Below, one piece after another: positions 50,833 to 59,190 of a stretch of DNA of 64,000 bases. Position 1 is the stretch's first letter; each line of letters begins with the position of its first letter. The stretch comes from Candidatus Planktophila vernalis (GTDB taxonomy: Bacteria > Actinomycetota > Actinomycetes > Nanopelagicales > Nanopelagicaceae): positions 682,001-746,000 of the forward strand of contig NZ_CP016776.1 of assembly GCF_002288185.1 (NCBI RefSeq), read 5' to 3'. The notes beneath the pieces are model-generated. The model had not been told where the DNA came from. It did no database searches and saw only the letters and a program-made list of their open reading frames with translations. The position numbers and the translations under genes were made by a program.

Positions 50833-51839
50833 TAGAGTCCCACCCCGAACTGGCGCGTGAAGCGCAGATCTCCTTCAACGATGTCATGCATATCTGTAAT
50901 GCCATGTCGCACCATCAAGGTTCGCTCTAATCCCATTCCAAAAGCAAAGCCACTGTAGACATCGGTATCTATCCCGCAACTTTGCAGAACCTTTGGGTTG
51001 ACCATTCCACAACCGCCCCATTCAATCCAGCGATTGTTAAAGAATATGTCGACCTCAGCACTTGGTTCAGTGAATGGGAAAAATGATGGGCGAAGTCGAG
51101 TTGTCACATCAGGACCAAACATATGACGGGCAAAGTTATCCAGCGTGCCTTTGAGGTGGGCCATCGTGATGCCCTTATCAACAACTAAACCTTCAACCTG
51201 ATGGAAAACTGGGCTGTGTGTTGCATCAAGTTCATCTGCTCTAAATGTTCGCCCAGGACAGATGACATAAATAGGTGGAGTCTGAGTCAGCATCGTGCGA
51301 ATTTGAACAGGTGATGTGTGAGTACGCAGCACCATTCCTGATTCAACTGGCTCAACAAAAAATGTGTCCTGCATTGTGCGAGCCGGATGATCTGCAGGAA
51401 TATTGAGCGCATCAAAGTTCAACCACCCTGATTCAAGCTCTGGGCCTTCAGCCACTGCATAACCATGCTCAATAAAGAAATCTGAGACTTCATTTTTGAT
51501 AATCGAAATCGGATGTAGTCCCCCGCGATGTCTGCGATTAACGGGCAAAGTAATATCGACAACTTCTTCTAGCAAAACCTTCTTATCGCGCTCGGCCTCA
51601 AGTTTTTCTGTTGCCGTAGCAAGTGCTTGTGCAATTGCGGCTTTCGCATCCCCAATAATTTTGCCAAAGCTAGCTTTTTCATCCGGCGACAAAGATCCAA
51701 GTCCTCGTGAAGCAAGAGAGATAGGTGCCTTATCTCCAGCATGGGCTAAACGAGCAGCCTTAAGAGAATCTAAATCTGTAGCGGCGCTAAAGGCTGCTTG
51801 GGCATCTTTAACCCATTGTGAGACATCTTCTTGGCGCAT
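50832..51839 (-). CDS. pheS: Phenylalanyl-tRNA synthetase alpha subunit
   Basis: The 335-residue catalytic alpha chain. Class II motif 1 lies near HPISIIKNEVSDFFIEHGYAVAEGPELE, motif 2 in FRADELDATHSPVFHQVEGL near residue 200, and motif 3 in GFAFGMGLERTLMVRHGI near 298. An N-terminal coiled coil of about 80 residues binds tRNA. TAGAGT lies seven bases before the ATG, so a promoter with an almost leaderless mRNA is possible. Confidence 0.97.
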   Translation of the reverse strand: MRQEDVSQWVKDAQAAFSAATDLDSLKAARLAHAGDKAPISLASRGLGSLSPDEKASFGKIIGDAKAAIAQALATATEKLEAERDKKVLLEEVVDITLPVNRRHRGGLHPISIIKNEVSDFFIEHGYAVAEGPELESGWLNFDALNIPADHPARTMQDTFFVEPVESGMVLRTHTSPVQIRTMLTQTPPIYVICPGRTFRADELDATHSPVFHQVEGLVVDKGITMAHLKGTLDNFARHMFGPDVTTRLRPSFFPFTEPSAEVDIFFNNRWIEWGGCGMVNPKVLQSCGIDTDVYSGFAFGMGLERTLMVRHGITDMHDIVEGDLRFTRQFGVGL

Positions 51840-51864
51840 AGAGCGAACTCTATCCTGTGAGAGT

Positions 51865-52647
51865 TTAGGAAGATGGGATATTTGCTAGGTGATACATAAC
51901 AATGGTTGCCGCCGCTGAAAGATTCAGGCTTTCGGCATTACCAGGCATCGATATTTTGACTTGTTCAATAGACGATACGCCTTGGGCAGTTGCTAATCCC
52001 CTGGCCTCATTGCCAAATATTGCTACACAATCCTTAGTGATCTTGAGATCCTTGAGTGATTTTTGTCCTTCTGCTGCCAAAGTGAAAGCTTGAACGCCAA
52101 GAGCTAGAACCGTAGATAGCTCTATGTTTTCAAATACAGGTGTGTGCCAGAGTGAACCGGCAGTACTACGAACAACTTTCGGAGAATACAAATCCACACT
52201 TCCTGGAGATGTAATCACGGCATCTATTCCAAAAGCATCAGCAGAGCGAATGATTGTTCCAGCATTACCTGGATCTTGGATCTCTGAGAGATAAACAAAT
52301 TTACGTGTGCCATTGAGAGTGATTGACTCTAATGAATTACTTGGGATAGAACATACGGCCAGAATTCCTTGTGGCGTAATCGTCTCTGACATCGCCTTCA
52401 TAACGTCATCACTTACTTCAATGACATTAAAGCCGCCTAAATCAGAAATCTGTTCTACTTTAATTCGCCCACTTGGTGTGACATATAAAGTTTCAATACG
52501 TGGACCGGTCGTAGCCACCATTGCCTCACGAGCACATTGCAAACCTTCTGCAACAAAGAGTCCTGAAGATTTACGTTCTTTTGTACCCCTAGAACCAATT
52601 AGAGCCTTAACTCGCGCTATATGTGGCGAGTTAAGGCTCTCAATCAT
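51865..52647 (-). CDS. TrmH/SpoU-family RNA 2'-O-methyltransferase
   Basis: The 260-residue protein has the SPOUT knot motifs LSEIQDPGNAGTIIRSADAFGIDAVI (near residue 125), IFGNEARGL (near 209) and ISMPGNAESLNLSAAATIVMYHL (near 232). An N-terminal L30e-like substrate-binding part (FVAEGLQCAREAM) precedes them. It methylates a ribose in rRNA or tRNA; in this position (rplT downstream neighbour, before pheS) the usual annotation is 23S rRNA methyltransferase, but the target is not certain. Confidence 0.9.
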   Translation of the reverse strand: MIESLNSPHIARVKALIGSRGTKERKSSGLFVAEGLQCAREAMVATTGPRIETLYVTPSGRIKVEQISDLGGFNVIEVSDDVMKAMSETITPQGILAVCSIPSNSLESITLNGTRKFVYLSEIQDPGNAGTIIRSADAFGIDAVITSPGSVDLYSPKVVRSTAGSLWHTPVFENIELSTVLALGVQAFTLAAEGQKSLKDLKITKDCVAIFGNEARGLATAQGVSSIEQVKISMPGNAESLNLSAAATIVMYHLANIPSS

Positions 52648-52656
52648 TGGGATCTA

Positions 52657-53016
52657 TTAAGCAGATACAAGGCTCTTGCGAGCAACATCAACAAGTGTCT
52701 TGAAAGTAGCTGGATCATTTGTTGCAAGATCTGAAAGAACACGACGATCTACTTCCACTCCTGCAGCCTTAAGGCCTTGGATGAAGCGGTTGTATGTAAG
52801 ACCATGTTCGCGGCATCCAGCGTTAATGCGCTGAATCCATAGGCGACGGAAATCGCCCTTCTTATCTTTACGGTCGTTGAACGCGTAAACCATTGAGTGC
52901 GTAACTTGTTCCTTCGCCTTTGTGAAAAGACGGGAACGTTGTCCGCGATAACCACTGGCACGTTCTAAAGTTGTGCGACGCTTCTTAGCAGCGTGAACTC
53001 CGCGTTTTACTCTCAT
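52657..53016 (-). CDS. rplT: Ribosomal protein L20
   Basis: The 119-residue L20 begins with [25 protein letters not shown]. It is highly basic, and the central [25 protein letters not shown] is diagnostic. L20 starts 50S assembly and in several bacteria represses its own operon through the infC leader. It is the third gene of infC-rpmI-rplT. Confidence 0.98.
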   Translation of the reverse strand: MRVKRGVHAAKKRRTTLERASGYRGQRSRLFTKAKEQVTHSMVYAFNDRKDKKGDFRRLWIQRINAGCREHGLTYNRFIQGLKAAGVEVDRRVLSDLATNDPATFKTLVDVARKSLVSA

Positions 53017-53031
53017 TTAATTCACACTTCC

Positions 53032-53229
53032 TTACTTCAAGCCAAGCATGCGCTTGGCTGTCATCGTTACGGTTGGCTTTGCTGACTTCTCAGTTGAGAG
53101 ACGGCGGGTGACTCGTGAAGATTTGTGCTCGAGTAAGTGGCGCTTTCCAGCACGCTCGTGCATAACCTTTCCAGTACCTGTGATGCGGAAAGTCTTCTTC
53201 GCACCACTATGTGTTTTCATCTTTGGCAT
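53032..53229 (-). CDS. rpmI: Ribosomal protein L35
   Basis: The 65-residue L35 starts [38 protein letters not shown], a strong family match, and ends with a basic tail. It starts three bases after infC and is followed by rplT after 15 bases. Confidence 0.98.
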   Translation of the reverse strand: MPKMKTHSGAKKTFRITGTGKVMHERAGKRHLLEHKSSRVTRRLSTEKSAKPTVTMTAKRMLGLK

Positions 53230-53232
53230 TTC

Positions 53233-53823
53233 TTACGCTCCATCCGTTGTCTCTGCTGCGGCATCGGCTTTTGCCTTACGCGCTGCTTTTGCTTCAGCTA
53301 CTGCTTCTGTCTTCTTCTTTGTTGGGCCTAACACCATTGTCATGTTTCGTCCCTCTTGTTTAGGGGCGAACTCAACAAAGGCAAACTCTGCAACATCTTC
53401 TGCAAGACGCTGCAATAGCTTGTAGCCCATCTCAGGTCGCGTTTGTTCGCGGCCGCGGAACTTCATCGTCACCTTCACCTTGTCGCCACCCTTGAGAAAT
53501 TTCTCAACCTGATTGCGCTTTGTAACGTAATCATGAGTTTCGATCTTTGGTGTTAAACGCACTTCCTTCACCACAATGTGGGTCTGGTTCTGTCGCGCTT
53601 CCCGTGCCTTCTGTGCAACTTCGTACTTATATTTTCCGAAGTCCATGATCTTGCAAACGGGTGGATTGGCTTCTGGCGCGATTTCGACTAAGTCGAGACC
53701 AACTTCATCTGCCATCTTTAACGCTGTATCGATATCGACAACTCCAACTTGCTCACCGGTGTAACCGATAAGACGAATTTCGGGTGTGCGAATTCGATCA
53801 TTAATGCGCGGGTCAGTTGTGAT
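53233..53823 (-). CDS. infC: Translation initiation factor IF-3 with AUC start
   Basis: IF-3 blocks subunit association and checks the start codon. The protein has about 196 residues. The N-domain ([30 protein letters not shown]) continues upstream of the first ATG at 53715, so translation must start earlier. Between the preceding in-frame TAG and this sequence there is no ATG, GTG or TTG. ATC at 53823 follows GAAGGAG with five bases between, giving TTDPRIND as the N-terminus. A non-standard start codon is the known device by which IF-3 limits its own synthesis. Domain 2 has [11 protein letters not shown]; the tail is Ala/Lys-rich. Confidence 0.93.
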   Translation of the reverse strand: MTTDPRINDRIRTPEIRLIGYTGEQVGVVDIDTALKMADEVGLDLVEIAPEANPPVCKIMDFGKYKYEVAQKAREARQNQTHIVVKEVRLTPKIETHDYVTKRNQVEKFLKGGDKVKVTMKFRGREQTRPEMGYKLLQRLAEDVAEFAFVEFAPKQEGRNMTMVLGPTKKKTEAVAEAKAARKAKADAAAETTDGA

Positions 53824-54043
53824 TTGTGCTCCTTCGGCTTCGTTTAACGCTTTGGTCTAACAGCGCTGCATGAGAAAACCGCAAGGAAAAAGAGAAGTAA
53901 ATCTCTCATCCGACAAACCAGCTCGCACTAGTGGCGAAGAAGGTGGGAGCGGTAACTCCTCTTGCAGTGATTATTAGGCCACTGGTCTGGGGCAAAGATT
54001 ACCGGCTGGGGGCTAAAAGGTGAAATTGAGGCCCAAAGTGCGC
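53824..54043 (-). promoter_or_regulatory. infC promoter and leader
   Basis: On the minus strand TTTGCC (53991-53996) and TAATCA (53968-53973) are 17 bases apart and could form the promoter, which leaves a leader of about 140 nt. The leader contains AGAGA-TTTACT-TCTCT followed by TTTTCC (53887-53906), a weak attenuator-like hairpin, and GGAG-TTACCG-CTCC further up. No gene is seen. Control by L20 or IF-3 is known elsewhere and only inferred here. Confidence 0.5.
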
Positions 54044-54814
54044 TTAGGCACCCATGGCATGGACGCCACCATCAACATGGATGATTTCGCCCGTGGTCTT
54101 AGGAAACCAATCTGACAGCAGAGCAACGACGGCTTGTGCAGCAGGTACTGGATCCGTGACATCCCAAGCAAGTGGCGCTCGCTCATTCCATACTTTTTCA
54201 AACTCATCAAAGCCAGGGATAGATTTTGCAGCCATCGTGCGGATAGGACCTGCAGCAACTAAATTCACGCGAATATTTTCAGCACCTAAATCGCGTGCCA
54301 AATACCGTGATGTTGATTCCAGTGCAGCTTTTGCAACACCCATCCAGTCATATTTAGGCCAAGCAACTGTTGCATCAAAATCAAGGCCAACAACTGATCC
54401 TCCGCCAGTAAAGAGTGGCTTTGCAGCCATCGTCAAAGATTTCAGCGAATAGGCAGAGACATGCATGGCAGTTGAAACATCATCCCAAGAAGTATTGAGG
54501 AAATTGCCACCAAGGGCTGCTTCTGGAGCAAATCCAATTGAGTGAACAACACCATCTAGACCATCTGGAAAATGCGCACGTACTCGTGATTCAAGGGCAG
54601 CAAGATCTGCCTCATTTGTGACATCGAGTTCAATGATGGAGGCCGGATGTGGCAAGCGTCCTGCAATACGTGTTGTTAGTGAAAGCACTCGTCCGTAGGA
54701 AGAGAGAACAACTTGTGCTCCTTGTTCTTGTGCAAGACGGGCAATATGAAAGGCAATAGAACTATCTGTTAGTACTCCCGTTACCAGAATCTTCTTGCCA
54801 TCGAGTAAACCCAT
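54044..54814 (-). CDS. fabI: Enoyl-[acyl-carrier-protein] reductase (NADH)
   Basis: FabI/InhA reduces the double bond in the last step of each fatty-acid elongation round. The 256-residue short-chain dehydrogenase has GKKILVTGVLTDSSIAFHIA at the N-terminus, the Ser/Ile-type cofactor site of the family. The catalytic pair is in WPKYDWMGVAKAALES (Tyr-x6-Lys variant) near residue 158. The C-terminus has GEIIHVDGGVHAMGA. It follows fabG by one base, as fabG-inhA does in mycobacteria. Confidence 0.95.
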   Translation of the reverse strand: MGLLDGKKILVTGVLTDSSIAFHIARLAQEQGAQVVLSSYGRVLSLTTRIAGRLPHPASIIELDVTNEADLAALESRVRAHFPDGLDGVVHSIGFAPEAALGGNFLNTSWDDVSTAMHVSAYSLKSLTMAAKPLFTGGGSVVGLDFDATVAWPKYDWMGVAKAALESTSRYLARDLGAENIRVNLVAAGPIRTMAAKSIPGFDEFEKVWNERAPLAWDVTDPVPAAQAVVALLSDWFPKTTGEIIHVDGGVHAMGA

Positions 54815-54815
54815 A

Positions 54816-55520
54816 TCAGTGTCCCATTCCTAATCCGCCATCAACTGGAATAAGTGCTCCAGAGATATAGCTGGCTTGTGGTGAAGCGATAAAGGTGACG
54901 ACATCTGCAATCTCTTGCGCAGAACAAAAGCGACCTAGGGGAATAGATCCAGCAATTTCATTTCTGCGTTTTTCATCCAAAGTCGATGTCATATCTGTTT
55001 CAACAAAGCCTGGTGCAACAACATTTGCCGTAATCCCTCGACTGCCAATTTCTCGTGCAAAAGATCTAGCCATTCCGACGAGGCCAGATTTTGAAGATGA
55101 ATAGTTCACTTGTCCTGCAGAGCCCAAAGCTCCAACGACTGAGCCAACAAAAATTAAACGACCCTTTTTCAATTTCAAAAGACCTTTAGTCGCACGGCGT
55201 GCCACACGAAACGCCCCAGTCAGATTTGCATCAATGACAGACTCAAAATCCTCATCACTCATACGCATGACAAGACCATCTTTAGTAATTCCTGCGTTAG
55301 CAACAATGATCTCTGGGATTCCCCATTGGGCTTCGATCTCATCGAAAGCTTTATCGACACTCTCTGTGCTGGTCACATCCATGATGACGGACTTAAAGCC
55401 AGCTGGCGCGCTTCCACTTCGGTACGTAACAACGACGTCATGGCCTGCGGCGGCAAGAGAGTGCGCAACTGCTAAACCGATGCCACGATTTCCACCTGTT
55501 ACTAAGGCCACTGAACTCAT
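54816..55520 (-). CDS. fabG: 3-oxoacyl-[acyl-carrier-protein] reductase
   Basis: FabG reduces 3-ketoacyl-ACP. About 234 residues from the ATG at 55520, which follows a TAAGTT box at the six-base spacing; TTG at 55526 would add two residues. The Rossmann motif TGGNRGIGLAVA lies near residue 8-20, NAG near 84, the catalytic Ser in GSVVGALG, and Tyr-x3-Lys in VNYSSSKSGLVG near 147. It forms an operon with fabI. Divergent from DUF3099. Confidence 0.94.
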   Translation of the reverse strand: MSSVALVTGGNRGIGLAVAHSLAAAGHDVVVTYRSGSAPAGFKSVIMDVTSTESVDKAFDEIEAQWGIPEIIVANAGITKDGLVMRMSDEDFESVIDANLTGAFRVARRATKGLLKLKKGRLIFVGSVVGALGSAGQVNYSSSKSGLVGMARSFAREIGSRGITANVVAPGFVETDMTSTLDEKRRNEIAGSIPLGRFCSAQEIADVVTFIASPQASYISGALIPVDGGLGMGH

Positions 55521-55526
55521 ACCCAA

Positions 55527-55532
55527 AACTTA
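55527..55532 (-). promoter_or_regulatory. Putative leaderless -10 element of fabG
   Basis: On the minus strand TAAGTT, then six bases (TTGGGT), then the ATG at 55520. TTGAAT lies 16 bases upstream as a possible -35. Confidence 0.6.
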
Positions 55533-55580
55533 CTGGTTACCGCTAGGTATTCAAAAGAAGCGCTTGGGTGCGCCTAGCAC

Positions 55581-55586
55581 TACTCT
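55581..55586 (+). promoter_or_regulatory. Putative leaderless -10 element of the DUF3099 gene
   Basis: TACTCT, then six bases (TACTGC), then the ATG at 55593. It shares a 72-base divergent gap with the fabG promoter. Confidence 0.55.
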
Positions 55587-55592
55587 TACTGC

Positions 55593-55865
55593 ATGGCTAA
55601 GAAGAAGAAAGTTTTCGCGATTACCGATGCGCCCTTAGCCCTGACCCGTGATCAAGCTGCTCGTCAAAAAAGGTATTTCATTTCCATGATGGTTCGAACT
55701 GCTTGCTTCGTATTAACGGTTATTTTGCCTAGCCCCTACCGTTGGTTCGCTTTGGCCGGAGCCGTTGGTCTTCCATATTTTGCTGTAGTCATCGCTAACG
55801 CTGGCCGAGAAACTATTTCGAGAAATAATCAGATTATCGAAGAGAAACCTTTATCACTCGATTAA
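55593..55865 (+). CDS. DUF3099 membrane protein
   Basis: The 90-residue protein has a short basic N-terminus (MAKKKKVFAITDAPLALTRDQAARQKRYFISMMVRTACF) and two adjacent membrane helices (about residues 30-75), the last with WFALAGAVGLPYFAVVIANAG. The family is actinobacterial and sits beside fabG/fabI. Function unknown. SURF1 starts two bases after its stop, so it may be linked to the cytochrome oxidase or membrane-lipid side. Confidence 0.85.
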   Translation: MAKKKKVFAITDAPLALTRDQAARQKRYFISMMVRTACFVLTVILPSPYRWFALAGAVGLPYFAVVIANAGRETISRNNQIIEEKPLSLD

Positions 55866-55867
55866 TC

Positions 55868-56563
55868 ATGGCAAAAGTTCGCGAACCATTTGCATATTTT
55901 AAATCTTTAGTCGCTCTAACCCTCATTATTCTCTGTCTCATAGCTGCTCAGTGGCAATATCAGCGTGGTGTAGATAGACATGCACGAAATGCGATTATTG
56001 AAAAACACATTGCACTTGCCCCAACTTCTCTAGATTCAGTGAAAGATTCACCTCTAGCGGCTGAATGGCAGACCGTCACCACACAAGGCGTCTTTGATCC
56101 AACAAAGCAGATACTCCTGAAAAATCGCTATAGCGAAGGTTTCTATGGCTTTGAAGTTCTCACATTGTTTACAACTCCCAACAATGAAAAATTCTGGGTG
56201 GATCGTGGATGGGTAAAGGCCGGAGCAGCAGCCACAATTGCGCCAACCATTACGCCTCCACCAACAACTCCTGTTTCAATCACAGGTAGATTGCGATTAG
56301 ATTCTTCGCTCCCTCGAGGATCCTTCTTTGCACTTCCAGCAGATGGAAGCGGCCTTATCTCTAAGCTCGATGCACAATCTCAACTTGATACACAGGATTA
56401 CTACATCGATCTCTTAAGCGGATCTGAAAGCTCACTCACACCAGCTGTGCCCGCACAACTTCCTGAACTGAGCGATGGCCCTCATATGGCATATGCATTG
56501 CAGTGGCTCTTCTTTGGCGGCTTAGTAATTTACGGACGGATATTAATTCGCCGCACCCGTTAA
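55868..56563 (+). CDS. SURF1 family cytochrome oxidase biogenesis protein
   Basis: The 231-residue protein has an N-terminal membrane helix (LVALTLIILCLIAAQWQYQRGV), a large extracytoplasmic domain and a C-terminal helix (MAYALQWLFFGGLVIYGRILI). The fold's markers QWQYQRG, VTTQGVFDPTKQILLKNR and VDRGWVKAG are present. SURF1 helps heme a insertion in aa3-type oxidase. Its 3' end overlaps the convergent ABC exporter by 21 bases. Confidence 0.92.
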   Translation: MAKVREPFAYFKSLVALTLIILCLIAAQWQYQRGVDRHARNAIIEKHIALAPTSLDSVKDSPLAAEWQTVTTQGVFDPTKQILLKNRYSEGFYGFEVLTLFTTPNNEKFWVDRGWVKAGAAATIAPTITPPPTTPVSITGRLRLDSSLPRGSFFALPADGSGLISKLDAQSQLDTQDYYIDLLSGSESSLTPAVPAQLPELSDGPHMAYALQWLFFGGLVIYGRILIRRTR

Positions 56564-58414
56564 GTCCTGACGGTTATAAAGATCGGCATATAGACCACCG
56601 CGTGCCACAAGTTCATCGTGCTTTCCGCGCTCAACTATCTGACCCTTATCAAGAACAAGAATTTGATCAGCATCTCTCACGGTGCTCAAACGGTGGGCAA
56701 TAACAATGCTTGTGCGACCCTTCAGAGCGCTTTGCAACGCAGCCTGAACTAACGCCTCATTCTCTGAATCTAAATGCGCGGTCGCTTCATCAAGAATGAC
56801 AACTGATGGAGATTTGAGAAGTAAGCGAGCAATAGCCAAGCGTTGCTTTTCTCCGCCAGATAGACGGTGTCCTCGCTCTCCCACCATGGTGTCTAGCCCA
56901 TTAGGCAAAGACTTAATCAACTCCCAAATCTGTGCTGACTCACAAGCAACGCGCATTTCATCCTCTGTTGCATCGTTTTTGGCATAGCGTAAGTTTTCAG
57001 CAATAGTCTCGTGGAATAGGTGTGCATCTTGCATAACGACACCAATTGCCCCACGTAAAGATTCAAGAGTCAGATCACGGATGTCATGACCATCAATTTC
57101 AATTGCACCAGTTGTAACGTCATAGAGACGTGGAAGCAGGGCACTTATCGTTGTCTTACCGGCACCAGACGGACCAACTAATGCAGTTAGCGTTCCAGGG
57201 GCTGCGGTAAATGAAAGGCCCCGAAGTACTTCCCCACTTTGAATCGTCTCGGGCTTTGCGGCTGATTCAAGGGATGCAAGTGAAATCTCTTCAGCCCTTG
57301 GATATGAAAAACTAACATCCTTGAACTCAATCTTTGGATGAGTTGGCTTTAACTCAATCGCATTTTCACGATTCTTAACCATAGGTTCTAGATCTAACAC
57401 TTCAAACACGCGTTCAAATGAAACAAGAGATGTCATAACATCAATGCGCACATTCGATAGCGCAGTTAGCGGACCATAGAGTCTTGCTAGCAGAGCGGTA
57501 ATCGCTAACAATGTTCCAACGGTTACTCCCCCGTTAATGGCTAAATGTCCACCAATACCGTAAGCAAAAGCTGTAGCGATTGCTGCAACGCTAGTGAGTG
57601 CAATAAAGAAAAGGCGATTCAGCATTGCCATCTTGATGCCAATATCAGCAACCTTGCGGGCTCTAGAGCGGAAGTATTCACGCTCTCTAGAAGGCTCACC
57701 ATAGAGAGCAACAAGCATTGCGCCAGAGACATTAAAGCGCTCAGTCATCGTGCTCGACATTTCAGCATTGGTGTTAAAGGAATCTCGGGTCAACTCTTGA
57801 AGCTTGCGGCCAACCCATTTAGTTGGAATGAGAAAGACCGGCAAGAGAAGCAGGGAGAAAATCGTGATCTGCCAGGACAAAATCAACATGGTCACACCTA
57901 CCAAAACCAAACTCACAACATTGCTAACAAGGCCTGACAGTGTTGCTGTAAAGGCTTGCTGTGCTCCCATAACATCGGAATTGATTCTAGAAATAAGGGC
58001 GCCAGTTTGTGTGCGGGTGAAGAAAGCTATTGATTGTCTTTGCACATGTCCAAAGACTACAGAGCGAAGATCATAGATAAGACCTTCACCGATTCGAGAA
58101 GAGAAATATCGCCCCAACATGCTCATCGCTGCATCTGCAACAGCGAGTAATCCAACATAGATGGCCAGACGAGTGACTAATGCACCGTCTTTAGGAATCA
58201 CACCTTCATCGATGAGTTGGCGCAAAAGTAATGGTGTGGCAACGATTAGCGCGGCATCGATAACAACGGTAAAGAGAAAGATCCAAATGCTGAGGCGATA
58301 TGGTTTAGCGAAAGTAAAGATTCGCTTTACCGTTCCGGCCTTGAGCTTTTGCTGCTTGACCGATGGGTCTGCGGTCATAGATCTGTGGGTCATCCAAGCC
58401 GCATGCATTGACAT
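56543..58414 (-). CDS. ABC exporter, fused membrane and ATPase domains
   Basis: The 623-residue protein has an N-terminal six-helix export domain (residues 30-330) and a C-terminal ATPase: Walker A VGPSGAGKTTIS near 420, Q-loop VVMQDAHLF, signature LSGGEKQRLAIARLLL near 525 and Walker B VVILDEATAHLD near 548, H-loop IAHRLSTV. It is an MsbA-like homodimeric multidrug/lipid exporter type; substrate unknown. Start is ATG 58414 (58408 possible). A TAAGGT box six bases upstream suggests an own promoter. Confidence 0.92.
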   Translation of the reverse strand: MSMHAAWMTHRSMTADPSVKQQKLKAGTVKRIFTFAKPYRLSIWIFLFTVVIDAALIVATPLLLRQLIDEGVIPKDGALVTRLAIYVGLLAVADAAMSMLGRYFSSRIGEGLIYDLRSVVFGHVQRQSIAFFTRTQTGALISRINSDVMGAQQAFTATLSGLVSNVVSLVLVGVTMLILSWQITIFSLLLLPVFLIPTKWVGRKLQELTRDSFNTNAEMSSTMTERFNVSGAMLVALYGEPSREREYFRSRARKVADIGIKMAMLNRLFFIALTSVAAIATAFAYGIGGHLAINGGVTVGTLLAITALLARLYGPLTALSNVRIDVMTSLVSFERVFEVLDLEPMVKNRENAIELKPTHPKIEFKDVSFSYPRAEEISLASLESAAKPETIQSGEVLRGLSFTAAPGTLTALVGPSGAGKTTISALLPRLYDVTTGAIEIDGHDIRDLTLESLRGAIGVVMQDAHLFHETIAENLRYAKNDATEDEMRVACESAQIWELIKSLPNGLDTMVGERGHRLSGGEKQRLAIARLLLKSPSVVILDEATAHLDSENEALVQAALQSALKGRTSIVIAHRLSTVRDADQILVLDKGQIVERGKHDELVARGGLYADLYNRQDLTGAAN

Positions 58415-58420
58415 GTGACT

Positions 58421-58426
58421 ACCTTA
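58421..58426 (-). promoter_or_regulatory. Putative leaderless -10 element of the ABC exporter
   Basis: On the minus strand TAAGGT, then six bases (AGTCAC), then the ATG at 58414. TTTACT lies 18 bases upstream as a possible -35. The gap to sufT is 24 bases. Confidence 0.55.
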
Positions 58427-58438
58427 TTGAGTTATACC

Positions 58439-58750
58439 TCAGACAGTAAAACCGAGAGCGCGAAGCTGATCTCTTCCATCATCAGAAATCTTGTCTGGAC
58501 CCCAAGGTGGCATCCAAACCCAGTTAATTTTCACGTCCGTTGTCATCCCCGCTAACGCTGATCGGGTCTGATCCTCAATGACATCTTGAAGAGGACATGC
58601 AGCTGAAGTCAGCGTCATATTCAAAATTGCAATATTGGCTTCATCAACCATAACGTCATAGATAAGTCCTAAGTCGACAACGTTAATTCCCAACTCTGGG
58701 TCGACAACATCTTTCATTGCTTCTGTTACATCTTCAACACTCGTTGTCAT
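58439..58750 (-). CDS. sufT: Iron-sulfur assembly factor SufT-like (DUF59/MIP18 family)
   Basis: The 103-residue protein has DPELGINVVDLGLIYDV (residues 17-33) and TLTSAACPLQDVIEDQ with the single conserved Cys near 53, then the WMPPWGPDKIS motif. It acts in Fe-S cluster maturation, and in mycobacteria and Staphylococcus SufT is linked to lipoate-dependent and other Fe-S enzymes. Last gene of the suf operon, overlapping sufU by four bases. Confidence 0.92.
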   Translation of the reverse strand: MTTSVEDVTEAMKDVVDPELGINVVDLGLIYDVMVDEANIAILNMTLTSAACPLQDVIEDQTRSALAGMTTDVKINWVWMPPWGPDKISDDGRDQLRALGFTV

Positions 58751-59190
58751 TTGCTCTCTCCCTGTGACTGAATCGCTGCATCTTTAAAGGCCATCCAACC
58801 AAGCAGTGCACACTTTACACGACCTGGAAACTTTGAAACTCCCGCAAAAGCTACTGCATCCTCAAGTATCTCTGGATCTCCTGCTGCGGTTCCCTTGCTT
58901 GCCATGAGTTCTGAAAAAGCGTTCACAACTTCTTCTGCTTGTGAAAATGTCTTGCCCGTTAACAGATCACCCAATATTGAAACGCTGGCCTGTGAAATTG
59001 AACAGCCCTGGCCATCCCATGAAATCGCTGAAATCACACCATCGGTGACAGTTAGGTTGAGAGTAATTTCATCTCCGCAACTTGTGTTCACATGATGCAC
59101 TTGAGCTGAATAGTCGCTTCGCAAACCTTTATGTTGTGGATGTTTATAGTGATCTAGAATCACTTCCTGATAGAGGGAATCTAATTCCAT
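58747..59190 (-). CDS. sufU: Iron-sulfur cluster assembly scaffold SufU
   Basis: The 147-residue zinc-containing U-type protein has ligands in VNTSCGDEITL (about residue 38), GQGCSISQAS (about 65) and GRVKCALLGW (about 127). SufU accepts persulfide sulfur from SufS. Start overlaps the sufS stop by one base, indicating translational coupling with its partner enzyme. Confidence 0.95.
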   Translation of the reverse strand: MELDSLYQEVILDHYKHPQHKGLRSDYSAQVHHVNTSCGDEITLNLTVTDGVISAISWDGQGCSISQASVSILGDLLTGKTFSQAEEVVNAFSELMASKGTAAGDPEILEDAVAFAGVSKFPGRVKCALLGWMAFKDAAIQSQGESK

